Under the pieces are notes generated by a model. That model was given only the letters and a program-made list of their open reading frames with translations, did no database searches and was not told where the DNA came from. Of a stretch of 64,000 bases of DNA, positions 10,141-23,461 are shown one piece after another (the stretch's first letter is position 1; the number at the start of each line of letters is the position of its first letter). This stretch comes from Polytrichum commune (Eukaryota; Streptophyta; Polytrichopsida; Polytrichales; Polytrichaceae). A program made the position numbers and the translations under genes. The stretch covers positions 21,563,501 through 21,627,500 of the forward strand of contig OX485805.1 in assembly GCA_950295325.1 (NCBI GenBank). Direction: 5' to 3'.

Positions 10141-10767
10141 AACCCTTTGAGTGGTCCACCACTCTGCGGGATCACTTTTAGTTAGAATGTTAGCATTAAA
10201 AGTTAGAATTGATAGGGAATTTAGGGAAAATTAGTTCATTTAGCATTTAGCCTAGAAGAAGGAAGGTCAAAATGAAACTAAGTAGTGCTAGAAGATAGCA
10301 AAGTAGAAAAAATATGCTAGCTAGTAAAAACAACTAGCTAGTAAAAGCAACTAGCTAAGCAAATGTTAGTAGATGCTAGCTAAGCAAATATTAGTAGATA
10401 CTAGCTAAGCAAGTGTTAGTTTATTAGTTAGTGTGAGGCACACAAGACTATTGGAGGTGTTTTGCGTAAGAAGACAAAATCGGCTTGAAGACTTTTGAAG
10501 ACAAAAAAGAAAGAGAGCAAGGGGGCTACTTGCCCACTTGCCCTTTTGCCAACTCGATGGCGGAAAAATTAGAAAGATTTCTAGGTTCCCCGTCGGAGCC
10601 ACCTCGGCGAGAGGGTGGCAACCTTAACCGGGAAAACCCCCGAGCCAAAATTTCGGAAAAGGGTTTGAAAAAATGGAGCCGGTGGAGGAGGGGTCCAACC
10701 CTTTTGTGAGAGGGTTTAAAAACCCCTCCTTCCACCTTGTAGGTCTCTTTCTCTTTCTCTAGTTTTT

Positions 10768-11095
10768 GGGCGAAGCCCTGCTTCAATGTAATTAGGAAAA
10801 AATCCTTTAGCATGTATTCTCAATGGCTTAAGACAAGGGCTTGATAAACTCCTCTACTCTCTCTCTTCTTCTAATGTTTGGGCGAAGCCCTGCTTCAATG
10901 TAGTTAGGAAAAAATCCTTTAGCATACATTCTCAATGGCCTAAAAGAAAGGCTTGAGAACCTCCTCTACTCTCTCTTCCTCTAATGCTTGGGCGAAGCCC
11001 TGCTTCAATGTAGTTAGGAAAAAATCCTTTAACATGCATTCTCAATGGCCTAAAAGAAAGGCTTGAGAACCTCCTATATTCTCTCTCCTAGTTAG
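10768..11095 (+). repeat. Tandem repeat, three copies of about 110 bp
   Basis: Copies begin at 10768, 10880 and 10990, each opening with GGGCGAAGCCCTGCTTCAA and running through a TCTCAATGGC word into a CT-rich linker (CTCCTCTACTCTCTC). Periods are 112 and 110 bases with few differences between copies. The flanks (TTAGTTAGAATGTTAGCATT at 10170, TAGTTAGAATGTG at 11090) look like LTR or repeat DNA, so this may be an internal LTR duplication. Confidence 0.8.
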
Positions 11096-11259
11096 AATGT
11101 GTGTTTATTAACACACCAACAAAATGATTATTTCTTTTGTAGAGGTAGGTTGGATGGTAGAGTTTTGAGTAGAGGCATTATAGACCTCATCTGCCAATGC
11201 CCTGAAGGCTTAGTTCAAAAGCTAGAAAAAGATACTTATCATTTTTCTCTTAGAGAGAT

Positions 11260-11840
11260 TTTCTATAGCTATCCATAGCCGTTTCCCATTTGTGATTTGG
11301 TTAAGATGACAATTAGTTATAGATTTTCAAAGATGGAGTAGAAAAAATTGGGTGGTCTTGTGGGTAGCGGCTGCTGGATCAGACCTGCAAGCCCAATAGG
11401 AATTTTAATTCCAAGAAGTTATATTTTTCCCAAGTAGAACTTTTGTGTAGCTTTCCAAAATGGCTTAGAACATTTGATTTGAGCATGATTTGAATTAGAT
11501 ATGAATTGTGCAAGATGGGACACATAGTTTGAGAACTTTTGGTTGACTGCTGCATTACAGAGGATCTGCTGGGTTCACTTCGGCTTACCTTTCTAATCAC
11601 ATATTTTTATCAAATAAATCTTTTTAATATCTCTCCAGGGTCATATAGAACGTTTGATTTGACTAAGATTTGAATTAGATATGAATTGTTGAAGGCGAGA
11701 TACATAGTTTAAGCCTTCTTGATTGACTGCTGTGTTACAAGGAGTCTGCTGAATTTCCATTAGCTTAACCTGCTGATGTCATAATTTTCCTAGTTAGAAC
11801 ATATTCATAGATTTCCAATGGTATAAGAAAAGCCTAGACC
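11260..11840 (+). repeat. Diverged tandem repeat, about 190-200 bp unit, two clear copies and a third weaker one
   Basis: The phrase TTTGAATTAGATATGAATTG occurs near 11488 and again near 11668. Around both lie matching words for CATAGTTT, GGTTGACTGCTG or GATTGACTGCTG, and GGATCTGCTG or GAGTCTGCTG. A weaker third copy precedes them from about 11290. The pattern resembles non-coding LTR-retroelement sequence and has no open frame. Confidence 0.6.
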
Positions 11841-13850
11841 CAAGTAGCAAAGAATGTGCTATGAATTTTTGAAGTTAGAAGTTAGATAGGTGGGTTGGAA
11901 GGGTCGGTTGAATCGACCTCACACTTCCAACCCTCATAACTTTTGCATTTCTTATCCGATTCAAGTGATTTTTAGATCATTGGGAAGATAATTAGGTGTA
12001 ATAAGTATAAATATTATTCTTAGGATTAAATTACAGTGCAGAATAAATACTTTATATTTTAATTGTTAACTAAGGTACGCTTACTACCAAACTAGTTACA
12101 AAGAAGGAGGCAAGGTCGACGCTAGGGAAGTGGAGCAAGGAAGGAAGTAGCGGCTCGGCCTACATCGAGCCCAAATCAACCGAGGAAAATTGAGGTAAAT
12201 TTACTAACGCTAGCCTTCCATTTAGGGTTGGAGGGAGCGCGGCTAAGGTACGCATCTATAAACCCACTCACCTATCTCGTAAGGTCAAGTGGCTTGACCA
12301 CTTGACCGCCAAGGGAATATCCAACTCCATTGTTTTCGGGGCCCTTGGTATGTTTTGTGGTAGTAGCTTCATTTATTAGCAAGTTTCGTGTGTGGTAAGT
12401 CGGATTAATCACCGACACGACCACTCTTAATGTTATTGGTGGAAATGTGGGGTTAATGACCCGCGAATCCACTATTATGTTGTTGGCCCCATAGATTGGG
12501 AGTAATGGCCCCAATTTATGAAGATTGCGCAACAGGTTGAACTTACAGGTCGCCCGTCACCCTGGTCCCATTGAGTTGCATTTCGTGGTCTATCCAGTGT
12601 AAACACATTTAACAATCAAAACATACAAAATAAATCGTAAACCCTTGTTGGCAAGAGATCCGAATCGGAAACTTAACTCGGTAGAGTGACACCACCCTTC
12701 GAACCATTGATGTCCGAAGGGTTTGAGATGTTACTCGACCTTCAAAGGACCTGCACGAGGCCTTAGAAGGTTCCGAGGTAAGGGGTGCACCAACCAGGTA
12801 AGGGGTGATGCCTAATATGTTAATGTAGTGAGTTAGGATGTGCAAACAAAAGTAAGTAATTAAAAAGGAATTTGTGTGAAGGGTAGGACTTAGGCCAAAT
12901 TCCTCCGCTTAGAAAACTAAATAGAACTAAATAAATAAATAAGAAGAATTGAATGGTCCATCAAATTGTCGTTATTCCGTTCGTTGAGTTAGGGTGGTAT
13001 GAGTCACACCCGGTTGGGTGTGTCAGAACCATCCCAATTCATAAATTAGGATTGTCTTGGTTTCAAGGCTGGTGCGTCTGCGCGTAGAATAGGTTGTAGG
13101 TTAAGGTTAGAACTAGATATGAATTTGGTTAGTAGAGTTTAGAGCCACACTAGTAAAAAACTAAGGCCCAACCTCCGGAGGTACTACAACGCATATTTAA
13201 TCTCCCTTAAGAATCTAACTACTCACGTTATACACCTATCATCCGGGTTCGGCTTGGGCACCTGCAAGTGCAGGCTACCTTCACCGAAGGGCTTGTGTGA
13301 TACTTTTAGGCTCCCTCGAAAGGGGGTGGCCCAAAAGTACCACATAATTGGTATATGTCCATTCATGTTAGGGTTTGCATTTGGGATCTAGGTTTTTATA
13401 AACCAGAGTTTTAGTCTTTGGATTGTAGCTAAGGTGTTGTACTCATGTATTTGTTTGTTTGATGCAATTTTTGAGAGATTGCAATATCTTGTTTGCACAT
13501 TGGACAGAAGGTGACATGTTCAAAACCCTAAGCATAGATTGGACTTCTTTCAAACCTTCTTGTAGGGCACTTGTGACATCATCATCAGTGGCAATTAATG
13601 TGTAATCTCATAGATTGCAAGCAAGTTCACCCTTAACAAGAGGATGGAGGCTAGCCCATACATTCTTCATTTCCTTTCGTGGCCAACCTTCTCCTTATTG
13701 AGACAAAAGAGAGGAGAAGGTGGTTACAAACAATAACCAACTTGAATTAGCAATATCATAGATGTCTAGCAGCTTGGGCACCTTTTGCCTCATACTTAAT
13801 TAAAGTGCGAAAGTAAGTTGATCAGTCAGGTTGGGTATGCATGTGTCAAC
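11841..13850. other. Repeat-like intergenic DNA, no gene seen
   Basis: Moderate-GC text with many short open frames but none with a recognisable domain. A word near 13310-13345 (CTCCCTCGAAAGGGGGTGG) and purine-rich stretches suggest LTR-retroelement debris, but no polypurine tract, primer site or reverse transcriptase could be identified. Confidence 0.35.
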
Positions 13851-13854
13851 TAGC

Positions 13855-14490
13855 TTCTCTCGTCTTCTCAAATCCGGGCCCACCTACCAACCTCCTCCTC
13901 CAAATTGAAACCTCCAAATTCTAGTAGGCCACCGGAATATGGTGGGATGGCGGCTTCTACTTATCTACATCAGAACACCTCCGACCCACTATTATCTAGA
14001 ATGTAGTGGACAAATGGCCTACATGGAAACTCACCCTAACTCGGAGATTCAGAGGAGGATCCCATCCTCTGCTGCAAAGTGGAATTCACAATCTATGCAA
14101 ACACCTAGTCTGTCAGCAAATTCACAGTTTCTAGCACTGGACAATATTATTTAGCCACTGCAATAACTCCAGATTCAAGACTCCGTACTCAAGAGAAAAC
14201 TCTCCAGAGAATGGTGATGAATCAAAGCTGCTTGCCTGCCTACATGAATCAAACGGACTCAGTGTCCAGGGAGCTTTTTGGGCATATCCGGTCGAGATCC
14301 CAGTGTTTCCAAGTCCAACTAGCTACATCTTCACATCTTTCGGATTTTCTTCATTAATTTGAGGCATATTCTATAATTTCCTCTGAATTGATGGGTAGTT
14401 TTCCTGAAGTCTTGAACTTCAACTAGTTTTTTTTCAAACTCAACCTGTTCATCTGTAACTAGCATCTGGTTCTCCATTCTCTGTAACTGA
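13855..14490 (+). repeat. Dispersed repeat shared with the HAD-terpene cyclase intron and with about 26.9-27.2 kb
   Basis: The right part (about 14285-14490) matches 4110-4310 inside the HAD-terpene cyclase intron. The left part shares phrases such as TACATGGAAACTCACCCT against AAATGGAAACTCACCCTT near 27040. No coding potential was seen, so this is probably an old non-autonomous element. Confidence 0.5.
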
Positions 14491-14580
14491 ATGGACTTCA
14501 TGCAGATGGAAACCATGAAGATTTTTCTTGGCAGGCATGAGGACCCGATCGGTTAACCTAAAGTTGCCCATGGGAAACAA

Positions 14581-14690
14581 TTCCCTATGACAATTGTCAT
14601 AGGGAACGTCATACATTGTCATGCATTGTCATAGGGAATGTCATACATTGTCATGCATTCCGTATGGAAAACAATTGTCATAGATGTCAA
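14581..14690. repeat. Perfect 26-bp palindrome and 32-bp tandem duplication
   Basis: Bases 14581-14606 form a perfect 26-bp palindrome centred on CAATTG, with arms TTCCCTATGACAA and its complement. From 14593 a 32-base unit built on ATTGTCATAGGGAA and CATACATTGTCATG is repeated twice (14593-14624 and 14625-14656), with related text after it. A small replication-slippage array is the simplest reading. Confidence 0.8.
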
Positions 14691-17600
14691 AGATGCATGG
14701 TTGAGGTCATCACCCAAAAAGCTCTGAAAGGGGGCAGTACCTCACCGCCATAGAGAATCTTTATTCATGCCGTCTTCCAAGGGAGCCGGCATTTATATCT
14801 ACCTTTCATTTTGGGACAGAAATTAGGTTAACGAGCCGCTAGGGGCCTAAGGCCCACCGCTGGTGGGAGAAGAAGTCCGCAAGGAAGTTGGCAAAGCAAG
14901 AAGTTGACGAATTTCAACCTTCGTACCGAATGGAAAATCATGAGGGACCAACTCCCAAAAAAATCCCATTAAATTAAAGGATAACTCTAATCTGCGAAAC
15001 TCAATATACATGCAGGTACTTAAATTATATTGTAGCCTTCTCATCACACACCTATTATTCAACAAAATGAGCTCATGCACCTTGAGTAAACCGATCTAGA
15101 AGTAATCCCATCCATAAGCATAGAAAATTGCACAAAGTACTAATGGATTACTACTATGTTGTAAAAATTCATGCTCCCAACATCACCACAGCCAGGCACA
15201 ACATGTTAGTTTACTTGGCTCCTGCAAATCATGTGAAAAGTTTATAAATATTAATCTTCTTACCTCAAGTGTTAAGAACCTTGTAGGTTTGGACTTAAAT
15301 GATTTTATTTCAAAACTTGTTTCAAAAATTATTACGAGTTACATATCCTACAAAAAGTAGGCGCAAAGCTAAAAATGTCCATTGATGGTCCATTTACCTG
15401 AGGGCTAATATTGTTTCCATTTGTAAGGTACAAAAAAATAAGAACATTTAAAAATTATGCATCACCCACAAGATTGATACTAGAACCCTAAATCCTAAAA
15501 ATCTCAAAAGTATACACTTGCCTCTCCCTGCTTATCAACTTCAGCCTTGCACTCTTGAAGAAGAGGTTGTTGTGCATCCACCTTCGCCTTTTTTCTTACA
15601 TTCGATCAACTTCTAAAGCCTCTGTGACAGGTGAAAATTGGTCAAGAAAATCGAATGGTCTTTTTGAAACTGGGGTTGACATGATCACAAAATGCATATA
15701 ATAACAACATTGAGTGAGAATTATCCTATCAAATTCACTTGCATGTTATTTTTTACGATTAGATTGTCAGATAACCAGCCCAAAATCCAAAAAAAAAAAA
15801 AGTGCAGAGTTCGCCATACTTTGTTTGTCCTACTTGACATTCTTTTTTTATGGGATTGAAAATGAAGATTTCCCAAAGTTCACATTATTGAATGAAGATA
15901 CTTTTGTTCTTGTCCTTGATCCAAAAATTGAAGTTGATGTGAAATTTGTACTCTTAAACCATGAGCTAATGCCCTCAAATTTAACAATCTATTCAATTTT
16001 AAGGATCAACATATATAATCTACATATATAAAAAAACAAAAAAAAACAACAACAACAACATGATAGGAAGAAACGATATTTTTGTTATTTATTTGTAAAT
16101 TTTCTCTTGAACATCCAATACAAAGGGTCGACTGATGGGCGGCCCCTCATAATATTATAGCTTCGGAAAGGCTCGGATTGGTATATGCATATTAGTTGTT
16201 TCTCCTTTCTATTAGCTAGATATTTTTGTGTAGTGATATAGACAACTCCATATTAAAATGTTGTGCAAATGGAACATATAATCTTGCGTCGTCTTTTATT
16301 TTGAGAGGTGGAGACTGGGCGTGTTGACGTAGTCGCATGTGTGGTAATATCGTTGGCCTACATACACTCGTCCATTGTCTTTGGCATGAATTATGCAATG
16401 TAATGAGTATTAAGAATTATATCCAATGTAACGATGAAACACAAATGCAGAATTATAGACGTGATAACCGAGGTGTACCTGCAGATTATAGTGTAGATGC
16501 TCAGGGACCGCGTTTCCCGTTTTTTGGACGAGAAATTCATGCAGGAGCTAGAACCGACGCATCATCGGACCCCGGAGTAAGATTTGGATTTGCAACTGGG
16601 GAAATAGGGGCCAGTGGATCGATTTGCATCTTGATGTTTTCTTCCTTCATTACACACAATATAGATTTTGCATGATCGTAGGACAGATCGGATCATGTTG
16701 TAGTGTTGGTGATTCCAAATTTATGGTAAAAATAGAATATTTGATGTGGCGTCAAATATCCAAAGACGACGGTCTTAAATATTGTCTTGGCTCTCCAAGC
16801 TGGGAGCGTGGCTGCGATGTTTACGTATTGGACATGAAACACGTCTAGAAGCACCTTCAAATAATCTGAGGAAGAGGTGCATTTAGGAAATTACAGTGGT
16901 AATGACATGTATATGGAAGGATACAAAATTGTTTGGTAATTAAAAAAATGATAATGCATGATGCAATGAGTGTTCGAAACAATGAATGTAGTCATGGGTC
17001 TTATCAAAATCCTTCCGATATTCTGCATACACTGTAACGAACTGATTAACCTCTCACAGAGTGTCGAAACTAGATGGGTTCAAGAAATTTTTGTAGCCAC
17101 AAACATCTAGGAATCGTCGTTGCGCTTCGGTGGGATAAATTTTTTTTACATTGTGTGGTTTCTTTGGAATTTTTTTCTGGCGACTCCGCCTTGAGTTTGA
17201 AAGCAGGCGGGAATAGTTGATTGCAGGACCACCTCTGTTAGCATTGGTGGCTACCATTCTGAGCACTGCGCATGAAACGTATGTTTCAGGACATTTGCAG
17301 CACCAAATTATAGAAGGTATAACAATCGCTATGGATTTATAATTACGAAATCATATGGCGTTTTATGATGCTGAAGGATCTCAATTCGTTAATTCAACAC
17401 AATGAAATGTAGCCTTATTATTTTGGTGGCCCAAAACCACCACTTTACTATCGACAACCAATATTAATTGACATATTAGTTTCTTTCAAAACATATGCAT
17501 TATATGACTTATATGGGCGATTAGTTATATGAAAATTTTGTAAAATCCATAAAATCACAATTACATTGAAAGCTTGGAACTACATTATTTTTTACAAAAA

Positions 17601-18380
17601 TAAAACATTGTCAGAAAAGACGAAGACAGACAAAAATTCTCACCAAAAAAAATCTACGAACGCAGATATATTCTTTTAACTTTGTAAGAATACGGGGAAG
17701 ATTGTCGTTGTATGCGAAGTCTGAGAAGATTTAAGCTTATATAGATGACTATATAGTCGACCATTACAGTGCATGTTAAGCCGTTCTTCAACTTTCACTT
17801 CGTGAACAAAGTTGAATGATGGACATGCAACTTAAATAAAACAATTTTTTAACTTACAATCTATGGGTTGAATGTATATGTTGTATTTTTTTCGTCTGAG
17901 AAGCTTTGAAAGTACATTATAGATTGCAAAAGATAACTTTTCTATGGATTCACAAACGTAATTGTTAGTGAAGAATCTATCACAGATTGAAGTCATGGTA
18001 ATCTCAACCAGTTCAGTGCATGGTGGAACACTGAAGCTATTCTTGCACTTACGGTTTATGAGCAAAGTTAGAGTATTAGACATGCAACTCAAGCAAATAA
18101 CTAGTTTAAATTATAAAAAACCTTTTTCGATATTCAATCGACCATTACTGGTCTTTTATTGAAATCTAATGAACTAAGTTCCAATGAGCCAAGTTCCAAT
18201 GAGGGATAGAAAGCCTCAGATGATGGACTAGAATAGGCAGATAAGGATTCTCGAAAGGTATTTTGTTATGAATATAAGGCACTTTCTTCCCATAAGAAAC
18301 CTTACTAACTATAGCATAAGAATTCACGACACCTACAATTCTCTTAGAATTTCATAAGTTTCTAAAAACATTGGTGCTCT
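14691..18380. other. AT-rich intergenic region, no convincing gene
   Basis: Two stretches look weakly coding. The plus frame at 16337-16675 contains a region with NRGVPADYSVDAQGPRFPFF. The minus frame at 17266-17054 contains a basic stretch, RRSRQKKIPKKPHNVKKIYP. Neither joins into a longer model nor resembles a family I know; they may be remains of transposon genes. The rest is AT-rich with homopolymer runs, including an A-rich and AAC-repeat tract at 16028-16061. Confidence 0.3.
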
Positions 18381-18389
18381 AAAATTGTA

Positions 18390-18900
18390 CGATCGTTTAA
18401 TGGTCAATATACTCCGTGCGGTCGAGTATGATTGGTCACAACTTTGCCTAAAGTTGTTTTCCATGTCATCATCAAAGAAGTTCCAACCAATCACATGATG
18501 GCATGTGAAACATTCAGGCAAGAATTAATTAAGTAACATTTAATCCCCCACACGTTGGGTAGAAGATTCTGGAGTTACCCAATGTGTGGACAATTTATTT
18601 TGAAGTTGATCGAGAGGAATATAAGTTTGGCTTATGAGGTTGGATCATTGCAAGCTGAGAACCTACAATGCATTAGGTACTGTGATCTTCACTCGAACTA
18701 ATCTTTTGGCAAGGTACAGTCATATCATTTTTATCTCTACTTATTTCATGTTGACTTCTAATAATACCAAAACCCCTGAACAATATCCTCCATATATCAA
18801 GTGAAATGTAATTTCACAATAGAGATGCCAATTGGCATTTTTATATTCTAAAATAAACATCTAAATTCTATCTTCCTTGCCTACATGGAAATTACTTGGT
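18390..18900 (+). repeat. About 500-bp dispersed repeat, copy A
   Basis: This matches 27305-27830 in the same orientation with perhaps three-quarters identity. Shared words include CCAACCAATCACATGAT, TTATTTTGAAGTT, CATTGCAAGCTGAGAA, GCATTAGGTACTGT, TTTTGGCAAGGTACAGTCA and CCCCTGAACAATATCC. The two copies bracket the Plavaka-like transposon and the DNA around it. Confidence 0.7.
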
Positions 18901-19566
18901 CCTATAATACACTTTCCATTTGAAAAATCTCCCCAGACACTGTTGTAGAAATAGCTGTGAAATTGAGTACTGAATGCATAGAGTCTTTACGTTGGATGGA
19001 TGACGGGTTCGCTTGTATACGATGATTCCCTCCCATCTAGAGTTGATTGTTTGCAATCAAGATTCTGAAACCCTGATTGTAAATTTGATTAGCAGGTCGA
19101 TCGTCATTTTCTCCTTCTGGAGACATTGACGAACCTGATGAGAGTACTCCCTCGCCACAAACATCAAACACAATGAAAAACATCTCAAACTCTCACATGC
19201 TAAATTTCAATGCCATGTCAATCACCAATTGAATTGGCATTGAGGTGAGGTTTGGAAGGTACAATAAATTCCATTGCATTAACACATCTATACTCAATGC
19301 CAACTCAATCGACAACAAAATTAGCATTGAATTATTCATCCATTGATTTGATACTATAAACACACTAGAAAATTTGGAATTTGAAATAATAGATGATTGA
19401 GTCAATATTAAGCTTTCCAGCTATTGATTTGGTGCTGTGAACATATTGGATTTTTTTGAAATATTATGAAACAATACTAAGTTGACACAAAATATAAGAA
19501 ATATTCAATGCAAACTTAGCATCTACTCAACAACAGTAAGAGTGCAGACTAGGCTATGCATCTTGC

Positions 19567-22240
19567 TCAAAACTTAAAGGAGTTTATAAAAAAAAAGCCT
19601 TCCTTGCTAAAATTCGGAAGCACATGAATGGCTTTAAGAATATTTTGAACATCAAGAATCATGTAAGATTCACACTTTCCTACGTTACTCTTGTTCCTTG
19701 CTTTACTAATTTGAAACTTAGTTTTAGGCCATATGAGTTGGGAACATTCAACTAGCCTACTAAGTTGAGTGGTAGGAACTTCTTCATACATTCTAGGAAA
19801 TGCTAAATCTTTAACAACTCGATTTTGGACTTCATCTTCAAAAGACACTTTGAAAATCAATCGAAGTTGACCATAATAGGTCAATTCAGACTCACCAGGT
19901 GCCTCGATCTGAATGGCAACACTGCTGAACCATGGTGAACCAAAAAATTTGCTTGTTGCTCATACATATTATGGCATGCTACCAAAGCAGTCACCAGGAC
20001 CGGCAGGGATGGCGATAGAAGTGAAAACATGAAGCACCTGTTCATGTCAAGAAATTAATCATCACCCAAACATGGATCATCCTAATAAAAGAAAAATTTT
20101 AATTAGCAAAAATTGCAAACTAAATACTTCAATTATAGCAAAGCTACATATAATAACATTGAACCGGTGTAAAGCATACCTCTCCACCTGTGAAATTGTT
20201 TTCAACTTTGAAGGTATTAAAAGTTTCATAGAAATTGGTTTGTAGCTGTGGTTGCCCATGAATGAGATTTTGAGCACTCCTGGATACAAAAAGTTGCGTG
20301 GACTCAAATGAAAATCCAAAAGCTGGATCCAACCATGAACTCTGCAAGTTGACTTTTGCTCCCCATAAAACATTCAAACCTGATTCCACAGCCTTCAAAC
20401 CCACAATACATTAAATAAATACCAGTCAAATTTGGAAACCGCTCTAGCTTTTATAATAACAAATGCCACACTTTAGCCAACTTCATACTCAAGACCAATA
20501 ATGACTTTCTGAACAATGATAGAATAAACCATATGATTGAAAACTTACTTGGTCTAGTGAAGTATATTTCTCTTTCTCTCTAGAGTTATCAAGCCCCTCC
20601 ATAGTGTCTTGCATCTTCCATAAGGCAACAAGTCTTTGATTATGTCGGGCAATTTGAGGAGTAGCTTGCCTCTTATTGCTACTTTTGTATCCAGCCTTCA
20701 TCAAAGTTGTATGCATTTGTTCATACATATTGGTATTATACTCCCATGGAAGTCCAGATCAGCAGATACAATCATTAAAATGTGACATGGCATGAATTTT
20801 CACTGTGTTAAATCCTGATTTTTGCCATTTCAACATGGCTCTCTTCATAGCTTGTACAGACCTGATTAGCCAAAGACATTTGAAGATTATCAATTTGTTA
20901 CTAAAAAATTAAAACACCTAGAACTTAATTCCATTAAACCTCAATTCCGTAAAATGGCCTTCCATGTGCCATTTGGAAGAGCATATGTGCAATTTTGGCA
21001 TCCGTTGAGAAACATTGTACCTTGAAAAACCTCCCAAAACCTTATAATTTTATTGACTTTTTGTACCCCAAAACATGCCATTTTGGCATTATAAAGCCGT
21101 TTCAACGGAATTGAGTATATTTCTTACAATCAAATTGTTTCATTTCTAAAAAACCTGAATTGCTAACAATATGACATGACCATAGCAAAAAAAACCAAAA
21201 CATACCTTATCATAAGCTCATCCATTTTGGCCAATGAATCTTGTGTGTGTTTTGGACTACGAGTAGCAACCTTGTACCATTGTAGAAACAATACAAAGGC
21301 TCTAATAACATCATCTTTGTAGATCCCGACAAGGCACAAAACAATCACCTGAAAATGATACAACAATAACAAAAACTTCAATACCAAAATGATATTCACT
21401 AACAAAATTTTTAGAAAGATGTTCAAAGTCCATGAAGGTAGTAAAAAACAAAAGCAAACCTGCATAATTGCTCGATGCTCAAACCCTGCAAAGTTTGCAT
21501 TTGATCCAAAGTATGCCCCCTTATCAGTTCCTAGAATCCTGGAAAAATAATAAATAAAAGTATCAATTAACAAACAACCAAACAATTATCATGTTTTTGA
21601 ATTGAAAACAATTTATTCAGAATCATACATTTTCTACAAAAAAAAAATGCAAATATGACATATTAATAAATTCAAGATAAAACAAACTTTAAATTAGGAA
21701 AATTCTAAGTAAATTAATGATATTTCACCCAAATAATTCTAGGGATATGAAATAAACACCTAAAATGAGCATAACGGGCCTCCTTTTTTATGACAAGTAG
21801 GCGTCGATCAAGCTCTTTGATTGCCCTTGAGTGCATAATATCACCATCACTTGCCATAGATCTCAAAATTCCTATAAGCATCTTGAATATACCAACATCT
21901 GTTTGATGGAGAACATCAACTTGAATGGCCAAGTAAGGATTGCCAAACTCAGTGTTTCCACCATTGAATCCCCAAAGAGCACACTACAATAAAACAAAGG
22001 AACTTATTTAGACCAAAATAGTCAAAGTACCATATTGGAAGTACCAAATCCATTGGAGAAAACATTGAATTATTTGAACACTTACAGGGATTGGATGCAA
22101 TGACCATTGCTTGGAGAGGGCAGCCACATCTTTCTTATCTCTTGTTTCCATCATGGCTTCGTACACCTCTTGCATATTTTTCTCTATGCGTACTGAATTT
22201 TTTTGATGAACATCTCGTAAAGAATCCTTTCCACACAAGC
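19567..22240 (-). pseudogene. Plavaka-type transposase, broken
   Basis: Minus-strand exons, in order: about 22238-22086, 21983-21760, 21538-21460, 21348-21206, 20861-20549, about 20391-20180 and 20037-19567. Phases match at the joins checked. Diagnostic text includes VDVLHQTDVGIFKMLIGIL, ELDRRLLVIKKEARYAHFR, then TDKGAYFGSNANFAGFEHR, then MYEQMHTTLMKAGYKSSNKR, and near the end SELTYYGQLRLIF and HVLPNF. This matches the Plavaka transposase group (CACTA relatives) seen in fungi and in mosses. In-frame stops occur at 20761-20759 (TGA), 19971-19969 (TAA) and 19962-19960 (TGA). Both TGAs stand where the family has arginine, as CGA-to-TGA decay would give. The N-terminal part, including any zinc finger, was not found. 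Confidence 0.7.
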
Positions 22241-22244
22241 AGAT

Positions 22245-23460
22245 GCTACAAGGAAATTTCCCCTGCTAATTTGAGAAGTTATTGACCTTTGGAGGTGAGC
22301 CACATGCGGTTCATTTTCTTCAAATTGGCTTGCTTTCGGCAGATGCATGGAATCCTTTCAGCTTGCCTTCCAAGCTAGTAGGAACTTACAATTGTAATGC
22401 TTAAGTTGCTTTGACCAACGGAAACTTCAAAGAGCATCATTTAGCTGGATTATTCTCTGGTTTTTGCTGAAGCTCCCTTACCCCTAAATATGAGTGTGTT
22501 ATTTGAACTTGGTTGAATGACTTTTGCTTGTTAGATCTACTATTTGTTTAATCAGAATCAATGCTTGTCATGTGGGTTTAAGAAATTCACATCTTATCTT
22601 ATCTTATCTGTAGTTGTGCTTCACGTCGGAAATTATCTTCACTTCTATGCCAAGCACAAATCAACCAGTGCAATTCTGGATTGTCCGCAGCACTTACTTA
22701 CTTTTTGTCCGGCCACCAATGACGCCTTAGTTCAAATAATGTGTGAGAGAGTAACAAGAAAGAAGCATTGACACATGCCATTCACACGATTTATGTAACG
22801 AGACTCTCTTTAAAGATGTGCTTGAAAGTATTATATGGTTTTACCGGCGTAATTTATACAATGATAAGCATAAATAAGGTGAAAATTGTGAAAACAGTGT
22901 TTGTGAGGATTTCATAAATGTTGTGTTTAAGCAGTCGTCCTAGAAATGACGTTGGAAGTCTGTGATAATGGTTGCAGGTTTCCACTTCGAAGATTCAGCT
23001 TCAATCTCAGCCTCCACGGCAGACGGCGCAAAGTTCCAAAACCTTTGTTTGAGGTTCATTTTCATTTTACATAGAAACTTCTAAGATTTACAAAATTCAT
23101 AGATTCGTGTAGAGTTTTTGTCTGTAGAGTTTTTGTCTGTAGAGTCTCTATTTGTAGGTGTGTTCTCATTCCCCGACTCCCCGAGTGGCCTCTTGGTGTG
23201 GCCTCTTGGTGTTGCCACAGACGTTTGGGTAAAAGTTAAGGTTGACAGTGAAATTCATATTAAGATATCTTCAAATGCGTTTTTCATTGCTTAGAGTTGC
23301 AACTATATCAACGTTGCCAATCACTCAAACTATGATGTTCGAGATGTGCCAAAAATTGTGTAATGCAATTTTGTGATTCTACATTCTGTAGGTCTTGTTT
23401 TCTAGGCCTCTTAAATATCATTGTTGGGCCTACGTTTCTGTAATTCTTTGATGTCCTGCA
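22245..23460. other. Central region between the divergent transposon genes
   Basis: No open frame with coding character was found. This is where the 5' ends and a bidirectional promoter of the two transposon genes would lie. A short direct duplication of the phrase GTAGAGTTTTTGTCT sits at about 23109-23143. Confidence 0.35.
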
Positions 23461-23461
23461 G

